Below the pieces are notes generated by a model. The model had not been told where the DNA came from and did no database searches. It saw nothing but the letters and a program-made list of their open reading frames with translations. The position numbers and the translations under genes are program-made. 64,000 bases of DNA. Source: Gammaproteobacteria bacterium. GTDB taxonomy: Bacteria; Pseudomonadota; Gammaproteobacteria; GRL18. Position 1 is the first letter of the stretch; the number at the start of each line of letters is the position of its first letter. The stretch spans positions 1 to 64,000 of the forward strand of contig JADGDG010000018.1 in NCBI GenBank assembly GCA_016744995.1, in the 5' to 3' direction. Below, one piece after another: positions 55,154 through 63,491 of this stretch.

Positions 55154-56013
55154 AAACACTCTCTGACTCTGTTATCAAAAACTCCTATATTCCAATCATG
55201 GCAGAAATACAATCTATTGAACGCTTAAGCAAAGATGAAATGTTATTCAGAGTGCACTTGCCGCAACCGCTGAATCACCATCCGGGACAATTTGTTATGG
55301 TTGGCTTACCCGGTATTGGTGAATGTGCCATTTCCATCAGCAGCAGTCCTGAAAGTGGCAAAATACTGGAAATGGTCATTCGCAAAGCCGGTAATGTTAC
55401 CGGAGTTCTGCAACAGTTAAAAAAATCAGACTTAATAAGCATCAGAGGTCCTTTTGGGTCGGGATTTGATTTAGATGAGTTTCGTTATAAAAAAGATAAT
55501 GGAATTAAAGATATTGTCATTATTGCCGGAGGCCTGGGTCTGGTGCCTTTACGCTCTTTAATTATTCCAATTATGGAACATAAATCTGACTATGGCAGGA
55601 TTCATCTCATCATTGGCTCAAAAACACCGGGAGAAGCTCTATTCCGCTCACAAATTCAAACATGGAGATCTCAACCGGACTGTAGCATTACAGAGTTGGT
55701 TGATGATCCTGATCTTCAGGAATGGGATGGTGATATCGGTCTGGTGACTGAGCCCATACATAAACTGAAGATCGATGAAAAAAATACTCTGGTGGTTTTA
55801 TGCGGACCACCAGTCATGTATAAATTTGTTTTAATGGAAATAAAAATGAATTTTAATATCCCAGATGAGCATATTTTTGTCGATCTGGAACGCCGCATGC
55901 GTTGTGGCCTGGGCAAGTGCGGTCATTGTCAAATCAACCATGTGTACTGTTGTAAAGAGGGCCCGGTTTTTCGTTATTCACAATTAACCGACTTAGCGGA
56001 GGCATTAAACTGA
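55150..56013 (+). CDS. hydG: Group 3b hydrogenase FAD/NAD(P)-binding subunit HydG (gamma)
   Basis: 287 residues of the ferredoxin-NADP reductase-like fold. The FAD site is FVMVGLPGIGECAISISSSP, the NAD(P) site has GLGLVPLRSLI, and the C-terminus has a [2Fe-2S] site in MRCGLGKCGHCQINHVYCCKEGP. It links H2 to NAD(P)+. The stop of this gene and the ATG of hydD overlap. Confidence 0.92.
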   Translation: MKTLSDSVIKNSYIPIMAEIQSIERLSKDEMLFRVHLPQPLNHHPGQFVMVGLPGIGECAISISSSPESGKILEMVIRKAGNVTGVLQQLKKSDLISIRGPFGSGFDLDEFRYKKDNGIKDIVIIAGGLGLVPLRSLIIPIMEHKSDYGRIHLIIGSKTPGEALFRSQIQTWRSQPDCSITELVDDPDLQEWDGDIGLVTEPIHKLKIDEKNTLVVLCGPPVMYKFVLMEIKMNFNIPDEHIFVDLERRMRCGLGKCGHCQINHVYCCKEGPVFRYSQLTDLAEALN

Positions 56014-56786
56014 TGAAACCAAAAATTGCCTTTTTTGATTTTGCCAGTTGCGAGGGCTGCCAACTGGCTCTGCTGAATTGTGAAGATATCCTGCTTGATC
56101 TATTGGAGTTAGTTGATTTAGTTGAATTTCGAGAGGCTCTTTCAGAAAAAAGTGCACACTATAATATTGCCTTTATTGAGGGTAGTATTCACCGGGAAGA
56201 AGACACTAAGCGTCTGCTTGATATTCGCTCTCGAAGTCAATATTTAGTGGCTCTGGGTGCTTGTGCCTGCAATGGCAATGTACAGGCCCGATCAAATTTT
56301 ATTGCCCCGGCAGAGAACTATAAACTGATTTATGGTGAGGAAGCACGTAACCGAGTGCAGGTCGATAAACACTACTGGCCACTCTGGGCACACACCCGGG
56401 TACGTTCCGTGGAAGAAGTTGTTAAAGTCGATTTTCATCTGCGCGGCTGCCCAATGGATGCCGGTGAGTTTTTAACTCTGGTTAAAGCCTTGCTGAGCAA
56501 TCAAATTCCTCATTTCCCTGCCAATGCCGTCTGCGTCGAATGTAAGCGTAATGCCAATGAATGTGTTTTTGATAAGGGCATGAGCTGCCTTGGCCCTATT
56601 GCCTATGGCGGCTGTGACGCCGTGTGTATTAATAATGGCCATGTATGTGATGCCTGTCGGGGATTATTGCCCTATGCCAATGTCGATGCTCATAATGAGT
56701 TAATGTTAAAAAAAGGCATTTCTAAAGAAGCAATTCAGAGTCGTTATCGACTTTTTTGCAGTGCAGAAAAAATAAGTCAGACTTGA
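56013..56786 (+). CDS. hydD: Group 3b [NiFe]-hydrogenase small subunit HydD (delta)
   Basis: 257 residues. The proximal cluster pattern is FDFASCEGCQLALLNCED, with the usual Cys in LVALGACACNGNV. Two more cysteine sets follow: CVECKRNANECVF and YGGCDAVCINNGHVCDACRG. These are the three iron-sulfur clusters. No Tat signal is present, so the enzyme is cytoplasmic. The gene ends 44 bases before hydA. Confidence 0.92.
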   Translation: MKPKIAFFDFASCEGCQLALLNCEDILLDLLELVDLVEFREALSEKSAHYNIAFIEGSIHREEDTKRLLDIRSRSQYLVALGACACNGNVQARSNFIAPAENYKLIYGEEARNRVQVDKHYWPLWAHTRVRSVEEVVKVDFHLRGCPMDAGEFLTLVKALLSNQIPHFPANAVCVECKRNANECVFDKGMSCLGPIAYGGCDAVCINNGHVCDACRGLLPYANVDAHNELMLKKGISKEAIQSRYRLFCSAEKISQT

Positions 56787-56830
56787 GCCTCACTAAATAA
56801 ATAGATAAAAAAGAATGGACAGAATAAAGA

Positions 56831-58159
56831 ATGGCAACTAACAGCAGATCTGCTACTAAGGCTACAAAGAAGACTGTACACATAAAAATTGATCATGTCA
56901 CTCGTCTGGAAGGTCATGGCAGTATTCTTATTGATGTTAACAAAGGAACCGTCGAAAACCTCAAGCTGGAAATCGTCGAAGCGAATCGTTTTTTTGAAAA
57001 CCTGGTCAAAGGAGTCCCCCCACATGATGTCCCGCAAATCGTTAGTCGCATTTGTGGCATTTGTTGCGTTGGCCACCAGTTAGCAGCAATTAAAGCCGTT
57101 GAAAATGCTCTCAATTTAAGCATTAGTCCGCAAACACGCCTGCTGAGAGTTTTATTAAATGAATCTCAATTTTTACAAAGCCATGCACTGCACCTCTATT
57201 TTCTCGCCATTCCTGATTATGTCGGGGTAAAAAGTATTTTACCACTGGCCAGCTCTCACCCGAAATTAATAAAAAAAGCCTTAAAATTAAAGAAATTAGC
57301 AAATGATTTTACTACAGTCCTGGGCGGCCGTGCTTTGCACCCAATGATGCCGACTTTGATCGGCTGGCGAAAGTTGCCCGATAGAAATAAATTGCAGGCA
57401 CTACTCGAACGCTTACATGAATCGGTTCAGGATATTGAAGAGATGGTGGATTTTATTGCTCAGCTAAAATGGCCTGACTATGAACGGGAAACTGAATATG
57501 TCAGCCTCAGGCACCCTAATGAATATGCCCTGTACGAAGGTGAAATTTTCAGCTCTGACACGGGAAACTCAGTACCGGAATCCGATTATCGCCAGGTCAC
57601 CAATGAATTTACAGTGGCACATTCCACTGCAAAATGGTCTCGCTGGAATAGAGCCTCCTATATGGTGGGAGCCCTGGCAAGGGTTAATAATAATTATGAG
57701 CAATTGTTCCCGCAGGCACAAGACATTGCCAATACGCTAAATTTAAAAGTGCCCTGCTACAATCCTTATAAAAATAATCTGGCACAGATGGTTGAGATTG
57801 TACATTGTACTTATCACTGTATTGACACTCTGGAACAACTATTAGCTCAGGATTTACAATTGCCAGACCTCCAATATCAGAGCAGTGAAGGTATTGGCTG
57901 CAGTGCCATTGAAGTACCCAGAGGAATTTTATTTCATGAATATGGCTTTGATAAAAATGGCATTTGCAATCATGCTGATGCGGTGATCCCTACCAGTCAG
58001 AATATCAATAATATTGAGCATGATATGAAACATTTTGTGCCGCAAATGTTACCGCTTATGGAGAAAGATGATTTAGCCTCTCATATGGAAATGTTATTGC
58101 GTGCCTATGATCCCTGTATTTCCTGCTCTGTTCATATGTTGGATGTACATTTTGCCTAA
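56831..58159 (+). CDS. hydA: Group 3b [NiFe]-hydrogenase large subunit HydA (alpha)
   Basis: 442 residues. The L1 motif is RICGICCVGHQ with two of the nickel cysteines, and the L2 motif DPCISCSVH holds the other two. Seven residues (MLDVHFA) follow the His as a short tail to be cleaved, a length like that of archaeal sulfhydrogenases. The N-terminal KIDHVTRLEGHGSILIDV is family-typical. It catalyses H2 oxidation or formation linked to NAD(P)H. The final codons overlap the protease gene by 17 bases. Confidence 0.94.
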   Translation: MATNSRSATKATKKTVHIKIDHVTRLEGHGSILIDVNKGTVENLKLEIVEANRFFENLVKGVPPHDVPQIVSRICGICCVGHQLAAIKAVENALNLSISPQTRLLRVLLNESQFLQSHALHLYFLAIPDYVGVKSILPLASSHPKLIKKALKLKKLANDFTTVLGGRALHPMMPTLIGWRKLPDRNKLQALLERLHESVQDIEEMVDFIAQLKWPDYERETEYVSLRHPNEYALYEGEIFSSDTGNSVPESDYRQVTNEFTVAHSTAKWSRWNRASYMVGALARVNNNYEQLFPQAQDIANTLNLKVPCYNPYKNNLAQMVEIVHCTYHCIDTLEQLLAQDLQLPDLQYQSSEGIGCSAIEVPRGILFHEYGFDKNGICNHADAVIPTSQNINNIEHDMKHFVPQMLPLMEKDDLASHMEMLLRAYDPCISCSVHMLDVHFA

Positions 58160-58682
58160 GCCCTTAAATAAGCCCTTATCTAAGCCATATTTAACATTGA
58201 TTGCCATCGGTAATCGAAGTATGGGGGATGATGGAATAGGACTCATTGTTGTTGAGTCAATAAAAAAACAATTATCAGATGATATTGATGTACAGATATG
58301 GGAAAACATGGATGCTTTATCTGTCACAGCAGAATTATTAGAAATTCAGACACCAACCATTGTTATTGTGGATTGTGCTGACATGGGATTAAATGCTGGT
58401 GAATCAATGTGGTTTAAACAATCTGAATGTGCTTTAGATAAACATCTTAACTTAATATCAACTCATGGTTTTGGCTTTGCTGATGCTCTGGCTCTGGCAG
58501 AAACACTTGGTTTTAAACAGCAGCTGTTTTTCTTTGCAATACAGCCATCAGACACAAGCTTTGATTCTGCTTTCAATAATGAAATAAGTGAGACTCTAAA
58601 AAATAATACCGCAGCCATGTGCAAATCATTGTTATTGGAGTTATATGAGTTATTAGAGTTGAAACAATTAAAACAGCAGTAA
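58143..58682 (+). CDS. Hydrogenase maturation protease
   Basis: 179 residues from the ATG at 58143 (an upstream in-frame start at 58101 lies deep inside hydA). It has GNRSMGDDGIGL (the nickel-binding aspartate) and DCADMG, the HyaD/HycI-type pattern. It trims the HydA tail once nickel is inserted. It is the fifth gene of the operon. A DNA repeat AAGCCCTTA(A/T) near the start gives KPLNKPLSKP. Confidence 0.87.
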   Translation: MYILPKPLNKPLSKPYLTLIAIGNRSMGDDGIGLIVVESIKKQLSDDIDVQIWENMDALSVTAELLEIQTPTIVIVDCADMGLNAGESMWFKQSECALDKHLNLISTHGFGFADALALAETLGFKQQLFFFAIQPSDTSFDSAFNNEISETLKNNTAAMCKSLLLELYELLELKQLKQQ

Positions 58683-58700
58683 TGAGTGTCTTCTGCTTTT

Positions 58701-58785
58701 AACTTCCCCCTTTTTTAAAGGGGGATAGAGGGGGTTTATCTGTTGATTTTCAACCCCCTCAGTCCCCCTTCTAAAGAAGGGGGAG
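58701..58785. repeat. Inverted repeat with CCCCC/GGGGG arms
   Basis: CTTCCCCCTTTTTTAAAG...GGGGGTTT pairs with AACCCCCTCAGT...AAGGGGGAG. The two arms, each about 35 bases, are imperfect reverse complements around a 14-base centre. Such elements are widespread bacterial MITE-like repeats. It lies between the protease and the sensor kinase gene and could also reduce read-through. Confidence 0.75.
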
Positions 58786-58842
58786 GCAAAGAAAAAGAAA
58801 ATATCAGATATATTCACTCATCAATATAATACAACCTTAAAA

Positions 58843-60330
58843 GTGAAAGCCGTGTCATCAGAACACATCATACATTGTATTCAGGATATTCATGTCAAAG
58901 AATTAGTTAAACGCCTGAACTGGTCAGTTAGCATTCGCTGGTATTACATTGCCTTCAGCTCACTACTGATTGTCTTAGTTTATTTTTTAGCACAAGCGCA
59001 TGCAATTAGTTTACATTTTGAATTTTTAATCATCGCTAATCTGTTTTTATTTTGCTGTAATCTACTCTATCAGTATCAACTTCGATACAGCTATGATAAA
59101 TGTCTTAGTACTTTTGATTTACGTTCTTATCTTATTTTACAGATCATCACTGATTATCTTGCCTTGACCCTGGTAGTTTATACTCTCGGCAGTATTGAAA
59201 CACCCATTATTCTGATGATCATTCCCAATACCATTCTGGCGACATTATTTTTTACTCCCAGACAGAGTCTTATTATTGCTATCTCCGGTTTATTGATGGT
59301 GATCAGCCCTTTAATATTGGAGTATTTTCAGCTGATCCCTGTCATCTCAATTTTTAACCACTCATTAAATGTATCCTTTGAAAGCAATCTCTCTTTTAAA
59401 ACCACGATACTTGCTAATCCCACCCTTTTATCCGGCTATATTTTTATTTTATTTTCCTGTGTTATTTTCTGCTGGTATCTATTATGCAGTATCACCACCC
59501 GGTTAATAAACAATGAACTTGAACTTGAGCGCAGCTATCAGGATATGATACGACTGGATAAAGAAAAAACCCATGCAACATTACGCAGCACACATGAATT
59601 AAAAGCCCCGCTGGCGGCCATTAAAAATTATATTTATACCATGAATGCCGGTTATGCTGGCGAAATTAATGCTAAAGTATTAAAAATAATCAATAGAATC
59701 AATAAGCGCTGTGATTATTTATTAAATAATGTGACTGATATTATTAAGCTGGGTAATTTAAAATCTTATGTCGTACTTGATGCCAGAACTGATAAAGAGG
59801 AAAACAATCAATTTTATCCAGTTAATATTGAGCAGTATATAAATGAGTTTGTTGATAAAAGTAAGGCATTAAGCTGTGAAAAAAATTTAACAATAACAAT
59901 AGATAAGCAGTTAAACCAGAGTTCTTCCAATCAAACAGACAGCAAGTATTACATTATGGCAAATGATGAAAATCTGCAATTGATTTTCACTAATTTATTC
60001 ACTAATGCAATTAATTATTCACACACCAATGGAATTATTAACATTATCATATGTATAAAGGAACGCGGGGAAACAGAAAATAACAATCAACATCTAATCT
60101 GTGTCAGCATCAAGGATCATGGTATTGGCATCGAACAAAAACAAATAGACAAAGTATTTGAAGAACATTATAGATGCAATAATGCCGCACAGTTCTATGA
60201 GGGTGGAACCGGGTTAGGTTTATCCATAGTAAAAGTCTGTAGTCAGATCCTTAATGCAGATATTGATATTGACAGCACTCTTAATGAAGGTACAACATTT
60301 ACAATTTGTTTTAAGCTGATATCTAAATAA
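58843..60330 (+). CDS. Membrane sensor histidine kinase
   Basis: 495 residues from GTG. Five or six membrane helices fill about 30-225 without a large periplasmic domain. The HisKA box is STHELKAPLAAIKNYI (with Thr before the His). The HATPase has LQLIFTNLFTNAINYSH, KDHGIGIEQKQ and GGTGLGLSIVK. The architecture is like RegB/PrrB redox kinases but the quinone-site motif is not evident. It lies downstream of the hydrogenase operon and 18 bases before a receiver gene. Confidence 0.9.
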   Translation: MKAVSSEHIIHCIQDIHVKELVKRLNWSVSIRWYYIAFSSLLIVLVYFLAQAHAISLHFEFLIIANLFLFCCNLLYQYQLRYSYDKCLSTFDLRSYLILQIITDYLALTLVVYTLGSIETPIILMIIPNTILATLFFTPRQSLIIAISGLLMVISPLILEYFQLIPVISIFNHSLNVSFESNLSFKTTILANPTLLSGYIFILFSCVIFCWYLLCSITTRLINNELELERSYQDMIRLDKEKTHATLRSTHELKAPLAAIKNYIYTMNAGYAGEINAKVLKIINRINKRCDYLLNNVTDIIKLGNLKSYVVLDARTDKEENNQFYPVNIEQYINEFVDKSKALSCEKNLTITIDKQLNQSSSNQTDSKYYIMANDENLQLIFTNLFTNAINYSHTNGIINIIICIKERGETENNNQHLICVSIKDHGIGIEQKQIDKVFEEHYRCNNAAQFYEGGTGLGLSIVKVCSQILNADIDIDSTLNEGTTFTICFKLISK

Positions 60331-60347
60331 ATAAGGAGACTGATCTT

Positions 60348-60746
60348 ATGACTAAGATAATGATAATTGATGACGATCAGGATATAATTGACAGTATAAG
60401 TATGATCCTTGAAGCAAATGATTATACTGTGGTTGCAAAAATGGATACTGATGATTTAATACCTGCCATTGAATCAGAAAATCCCAATATCATTCTACTG
60501 GATATTGTGTTCCCGGAAGATGCTCAGGCAGGCTTTAAAGCAGCACGTGAAATTGCCTTGCAGGAAACATTAAAACACATCCCTGTATTGATCTTAAGTG
60601 CAGTCAACCAGTTAAATAATTTAGGCTTTAGCTTTACTGAAAATGATATCAGTCAGGATTTCATGCCGGTCAGCGGTTTTATAGAAAAACCCGTTGAGCC
60701 GGATGTATTATTAGATAAAATTAAATCTGTTGAAGAAACTAATTAA
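60348..60746 (+). CDS. Single-domain response regulator
   Basis: 132 residues, receiver only. The acidic pocket IIDDDQD, phospho-acceptor Asp52 in IILLDIVFP and the lysine in IEKPVEP are intact. There is no output domain, so it acts like CheY or Spo0F through a partner. An insert of about 15 residues lies before the final strand (NQLNNLGFSFTENDI). A GGAGACTG ribosome site precedes the ATG. Confidence 0.9.
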   Translation: MTKIMIIDDDQDIIDSISMILEANDYTVVAKMDTDDLIPAIESENPNIILLDIVFPEDAQAGFKAAREIALQETLKHIPVLILSAVNQLNNLGFSFTENDISQDFMPVSGFIEKPVEPDVLLDKIKSVEETN

Positions 60747-60782
60747 CATTATTTTAACAAGTTCTATTTAAGGTAAGAAGGA

Positions 60783-61121
60783 ATGAAAAGCACAACCCAT
60801 TTTTTAAAGGAAATCAAAAAGCTGGAACTGGTCAAATTTGAACAGGCAGTCAATGAGGATATTTTAAAGGAATCCTACCTCCCTTTTTCTGGCTCCCTCA
60901 GGCATCACCCTTATGATGCAGATAAAGTTATTTTACTATCTGAACCCCATGGCAATAATATTACTTATTATGAATTTAAAAATGATGACATTGGTTTTGT
61001 TAAGAAGCAGGCTAATATCGTTAACCTGGAGGGTGAGGATATTGCCATGGTTATGATATGGATAAAAAAAGGCTGCATTGGCATTCGATGCACTCCCTTT
61101 CTGGTCGAGCCAGTCATTTAA
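60783..61121 (+). CDS. Small soluble protein of unknown function
   Basis: 112 residues, mixed alpha/beta, no signal peptide. It has no recognised family. The block GSLRHHPYDADKVILLSEPHGNNITYYEF contains two adjacent histidines, and the C-terminus has KKGCIGIRCTPF, with two cysteines near a hydrophobic strand. It follows the receiver gene by 36 bases and probably belongs to the same transcript. Confidence 0.72.
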   Translation: MKSTTHFLKEIKKLELVKFEQAVNEDILKESYLPFSGSLRHHPYDADKVILLSEPHGNNITYYEFKNDDIGFVKKQANIVNLEGEDIAMVMIWIKKGCIGIRCTPFLVEPVI

Positions 61122-61150
61122 TAGAATAAATCGTCATTAGGAGTTAAACC

Positions 61151-61345
61151 ATGCAAATCAACGGCCTCATTGGCTTAATTATCTTGTTAGCTGATATTTT
61201 CGCTATTTTAAAAATTGCCAACAGTTCTGAATCAACTGGCATGAAAGCATTATGGATTGCCATTGTACTGCTTATGCCTGTTCTTGGTTTACTTGCCTGG
61301 TTTTTTATCGGCCCCGGAGATAAAGCTTTGAACTTTCGTTTTTAG
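61151..61345 (+). CDS. PLDc_N domain membrane protein
   Basis: 64 residues with two membrane helices, matching the PLDc_N family (MKALWIAIVLLMPVLGLLAWFFIGPGD). The family is the membrane anchor of cardiolipin synthases and is often found alone. An AGGAGTT ribosome site precedes the ATG. Its end overlaps the convergent bluB gene by 41 bases. Confidence 0.85.
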   Translation: MQINGLIGLIILLADIFAILKIANSSESTGMKALWIAIVLLMPVLGLLAWFFIGPGDKALNFRF

Positions 61346-62060
61346 AGAGCTCTTTATACAGCCCTTCATTATCTTCCTGGCTGGTATTACCCCACTCATC
61401 AAAACAAACCAGTTCTTCAACAGCTAAACGATCACGCCAGCCAGCTGATTTTAACTCTGGCTCAACCAAAAAGTGTTCAACATAACCGATACACAGATAA
61501 GCGACCGGAGTCACCGATTTAGGTAGTTTTAAAGCCTGTTTCAGCGCTTTTTTATTAAAAATACTCACCCAGCCGACACCAACACCCTCTGCCCGCGCCG
61601 CCAGCCAGAGATTTTGTACAGCACAGACACTGCTGAAAAGATCCATTGATTTATCATGTGTCCTGCCAACAACAACCGGGCCTGCACGGTCTCGATCACA
61701 GGTCACCACCATATTGATGGGTGATTCAATGATCCCTTCGAGTTTTAGTTTACGGTAAGCAGCACTTTGTTCCGGCTCAAACATTTCAGCGGCTTCATCA
61801 TTCGCGTTAAGAAAAATATCATGAATTTTCTTTTTAGTTTCAGGGCTTTTTATCAATAGAAAATTCCATGGCTGCATAAAACCCACCGAAGGTGCATGAT
61901 GAGCCGCTGTAATGATCCTTGCCAGCACATCATCAGGAACAGCTTCTGATTTAAATTGACCCCGCACATCTCGCCGAGAATAGATGCTTTTATAAACAGC
62001 AGCACGTTCTTCCTCGGTAAAATAATGATCGGGTTGTTGGGCAGGCACAGATTTTTCCAT
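61305..62060 (-). CDS. bluB: 5,6-dimethylbenzimidazole synthase
   Basis: 251 residues of the nitroreductase fold. The FMN-binding start VYKSIYSRRDVRGQF and APSVGFMQPWNFLLIK fit BluB, and the lid region around CDRDRAGPVVVGRTHDKSMD is BluB-like rather than a typical nitroreductase. It cleaves FMNH2 with O2 to give the lower ligand of cobalamin. It complements cobD, cbiB and cobQ in this window. The ribosome site AAGGAGAA precedes the ATG. Confidence 0.92.
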   Translation of the reverse strand: MEKSVPAQQPDHYFTEEERAAVYKSIYSRRDVRGQFKSEAVPDDVLARIITAAHHAPSVGFMQPWNFLLIKSPETKKKIHDIFLNANDEAAEMFEPEQSAAYRKLKLEGIIESPINMVVTCDRDRAGPVVVGRTHDKSMDLFSSVCAVQNLWLAARAEGVGVGWVSIFNKKALKQALKLPKSVTPVAYLCIGYVEHFLVEPELKSAGWRDRLAVEELVCFDEWGNTSQEDNEGLYKELSKNESSKLYLRGR

Positions 62061-62156
62061 TAAATTCTCCTTAAACTGACTCCATGTGATTTTACACGGT
62101 TATTCTGCGGTTAAATAGACTTAGTTCGAAAGATTATCTTCAGGAGGGATTAGAAT

Positions 62157-62474
62157 TTATACTTCAACATCCAGATAGCCTCGTTCAATGGCCACTTCCA
62201 GAGCTTTGGAACCTTCAACTAGCTCCATATAGGCTTCACGCATTACTTTGAGCTTTTTAATCTGCTCAGGTGTCGGTATATGTTCTCCAGTGATACTGGC
62301 TAAATCAAATAAACCTTTCAAATAACGAGCCCGTGATTTAGCAACCATTTGTACCACTGGGTTCAGTTCAGAGAGTTTCAACTCAGGTATTCTGGGATTT
62401 ATCTCTTCACGATTAATTTCACGAACTGCTTTTTCAAATTGAAGTAATAATCGGTTGATATCCAGTTCATTCAT
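62157..62474 (-). CDS. Conserved helical protein of unknown function
   Basis: 105 residues from the ATG at 62474, with GGGGA six bases upstream; an ATG four codons earlier is the alternative. It is all helical without cysteine or signal. The central ELNPVVQMVAKSRARYLKGLFDLA is amphipathic. I do not recognise a family. It is divergent from nothing and lies between bluB and the following unknown gene, all on the minus strand. Confidence 0.72.
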   Translation of the reverse strand: MNELDINRLLLQFEKAVREINREEINPRIPELKLSELNPVVQMVAKSRARYLKGLFDLASITGEHIPTPEQIKKLKVMREAYMELVEGSKALEVAIERGYLDVEV

Positions 62475-62659
62475 TTTGTTCCCCATAAGCTTTTTGCCAT
62501 ATACAATTTACCTCAGTATAGCTGGATATTTCTTTTTATCCAATCTGACTCAACAACCAGCAAACATTCCATTTTATTGGGCCAAAGAACTGTTCCACCA
62601 GTTCCATTTTCCTTCAGCCCAAATGGCTGAAAGAGGGGGCTATAAACAGACGACACAAG

Positions 62660-63433
62660 TTACTTTTCACTATTAACCTGATCATTATCATCATTTGTTG
62701 GCACTGAAGGTTCTTCTTCCTGAGTTTCATCTAAACCTTCTGTTGTTATTCTCTCTTGTACTTTACCCCTCATAAGCATATTGCTTTGTTCCAGCATAAA
62801 TTCATTTTGTTCCAGCATTTCAACCACTCTTGGGTGAGTATTGATACCTGATCCTTTAAGAGCATGGCGAATGTAATAATAGTGCTCTTTAGCAATCATA
62901 TATTTTTCATCATTTTGCTCTGCACTGGCTAGCTCCGAATAGAATTGAAATATTTTTTCACATCGAAGAAGCTGTATATCTTTGATATATTGTTGTAGTT
63001 GGTTGCTCTTTACATTTGAAAACCAGTTATGAGAGTTCAGAGTTCTAATCAACCTTCCCAGTTTGATTAGATTTTTTTTGAAATGAGTTTCATCACCAGG
63101 AGCGTGTTCAGCTTCAGCATGAACGGGTACTTCGTGCTCAGCCTTTGCTTCTTCAATTAAGGCCTGAATCCCCCTGAAATGTTTATCCATAGATTGGATC
63201 ATCTGCAAGCGTGACATAATTTCATTTGCAAGCAGCACATTAATATCATTGCTAATATTAAAAATTTTTAAAGAATTAAGCAGTTCACTCAGCTCATCCA
63301 GACCCTGTTTGATCCTGAGGATTTTTATGCGTTTTTCCCGTTGTTTTTGCTCATAGGCTTCTGACACACTATTAACAAATAACGTGAGAAATAACAGTCC
63401 TCCAATTGTGGCAAAAATCAGGTATTCTTCCAT
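62660..63433 (-). CDS. Single-span membrane protein with coiled coils, unknown function
   Basis: 257 residues. One helix at about 3-22 (YLIFATIGGLLFLTLFVNSV) is followed by a basic patch (KQREKRIKILR), two helical coiled-coil regions (about 35-90 and 120-215) and an acidic Glu/Asp-rich tail with a Pro-Ser segment. A histidine- and glutamate-rich linker (VPVHAEAEHAPGDETH) lies between the coils. No family is recognised. It follows the trmJ gene by 58 bases. Confidence 0.75.
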   Translation of the reverse strand: MEEYLIFATIGGLLFLTLFVNSVSEAYEQKQREKRIKILRIKQGLDELSELLNSLKIFNISNDINVLLANEIMSRLQMIQSMDKHFRGIQALIEEAKAEHEVPVHAEAEHAPGDETHFKKNLIKLGRLIRTLNSHNWFSNVKSNQLQQYIKDIQLLRCEKIFQFYSELASAEQNDEKYMIAKEHYYYIRHALKGSGINTHPRVVEMLEQNEFMLEQSNMLMRGKVQERITTEGLDETQEEEPSVPTNDDNDQVNSEK

Positions 63434-63491
63434 TGGCTCGTATTGTCTGCATTAATAATATAAATCAGACAGAGGTAAAACTTATTAAAGC

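Noticed and set aside
58101..58142. An early start of the maturation protease at 58101
   Set aside because: It would overlap hydA by 59 bases, across its L2 motif; the ATG at 58143 gives normal length.
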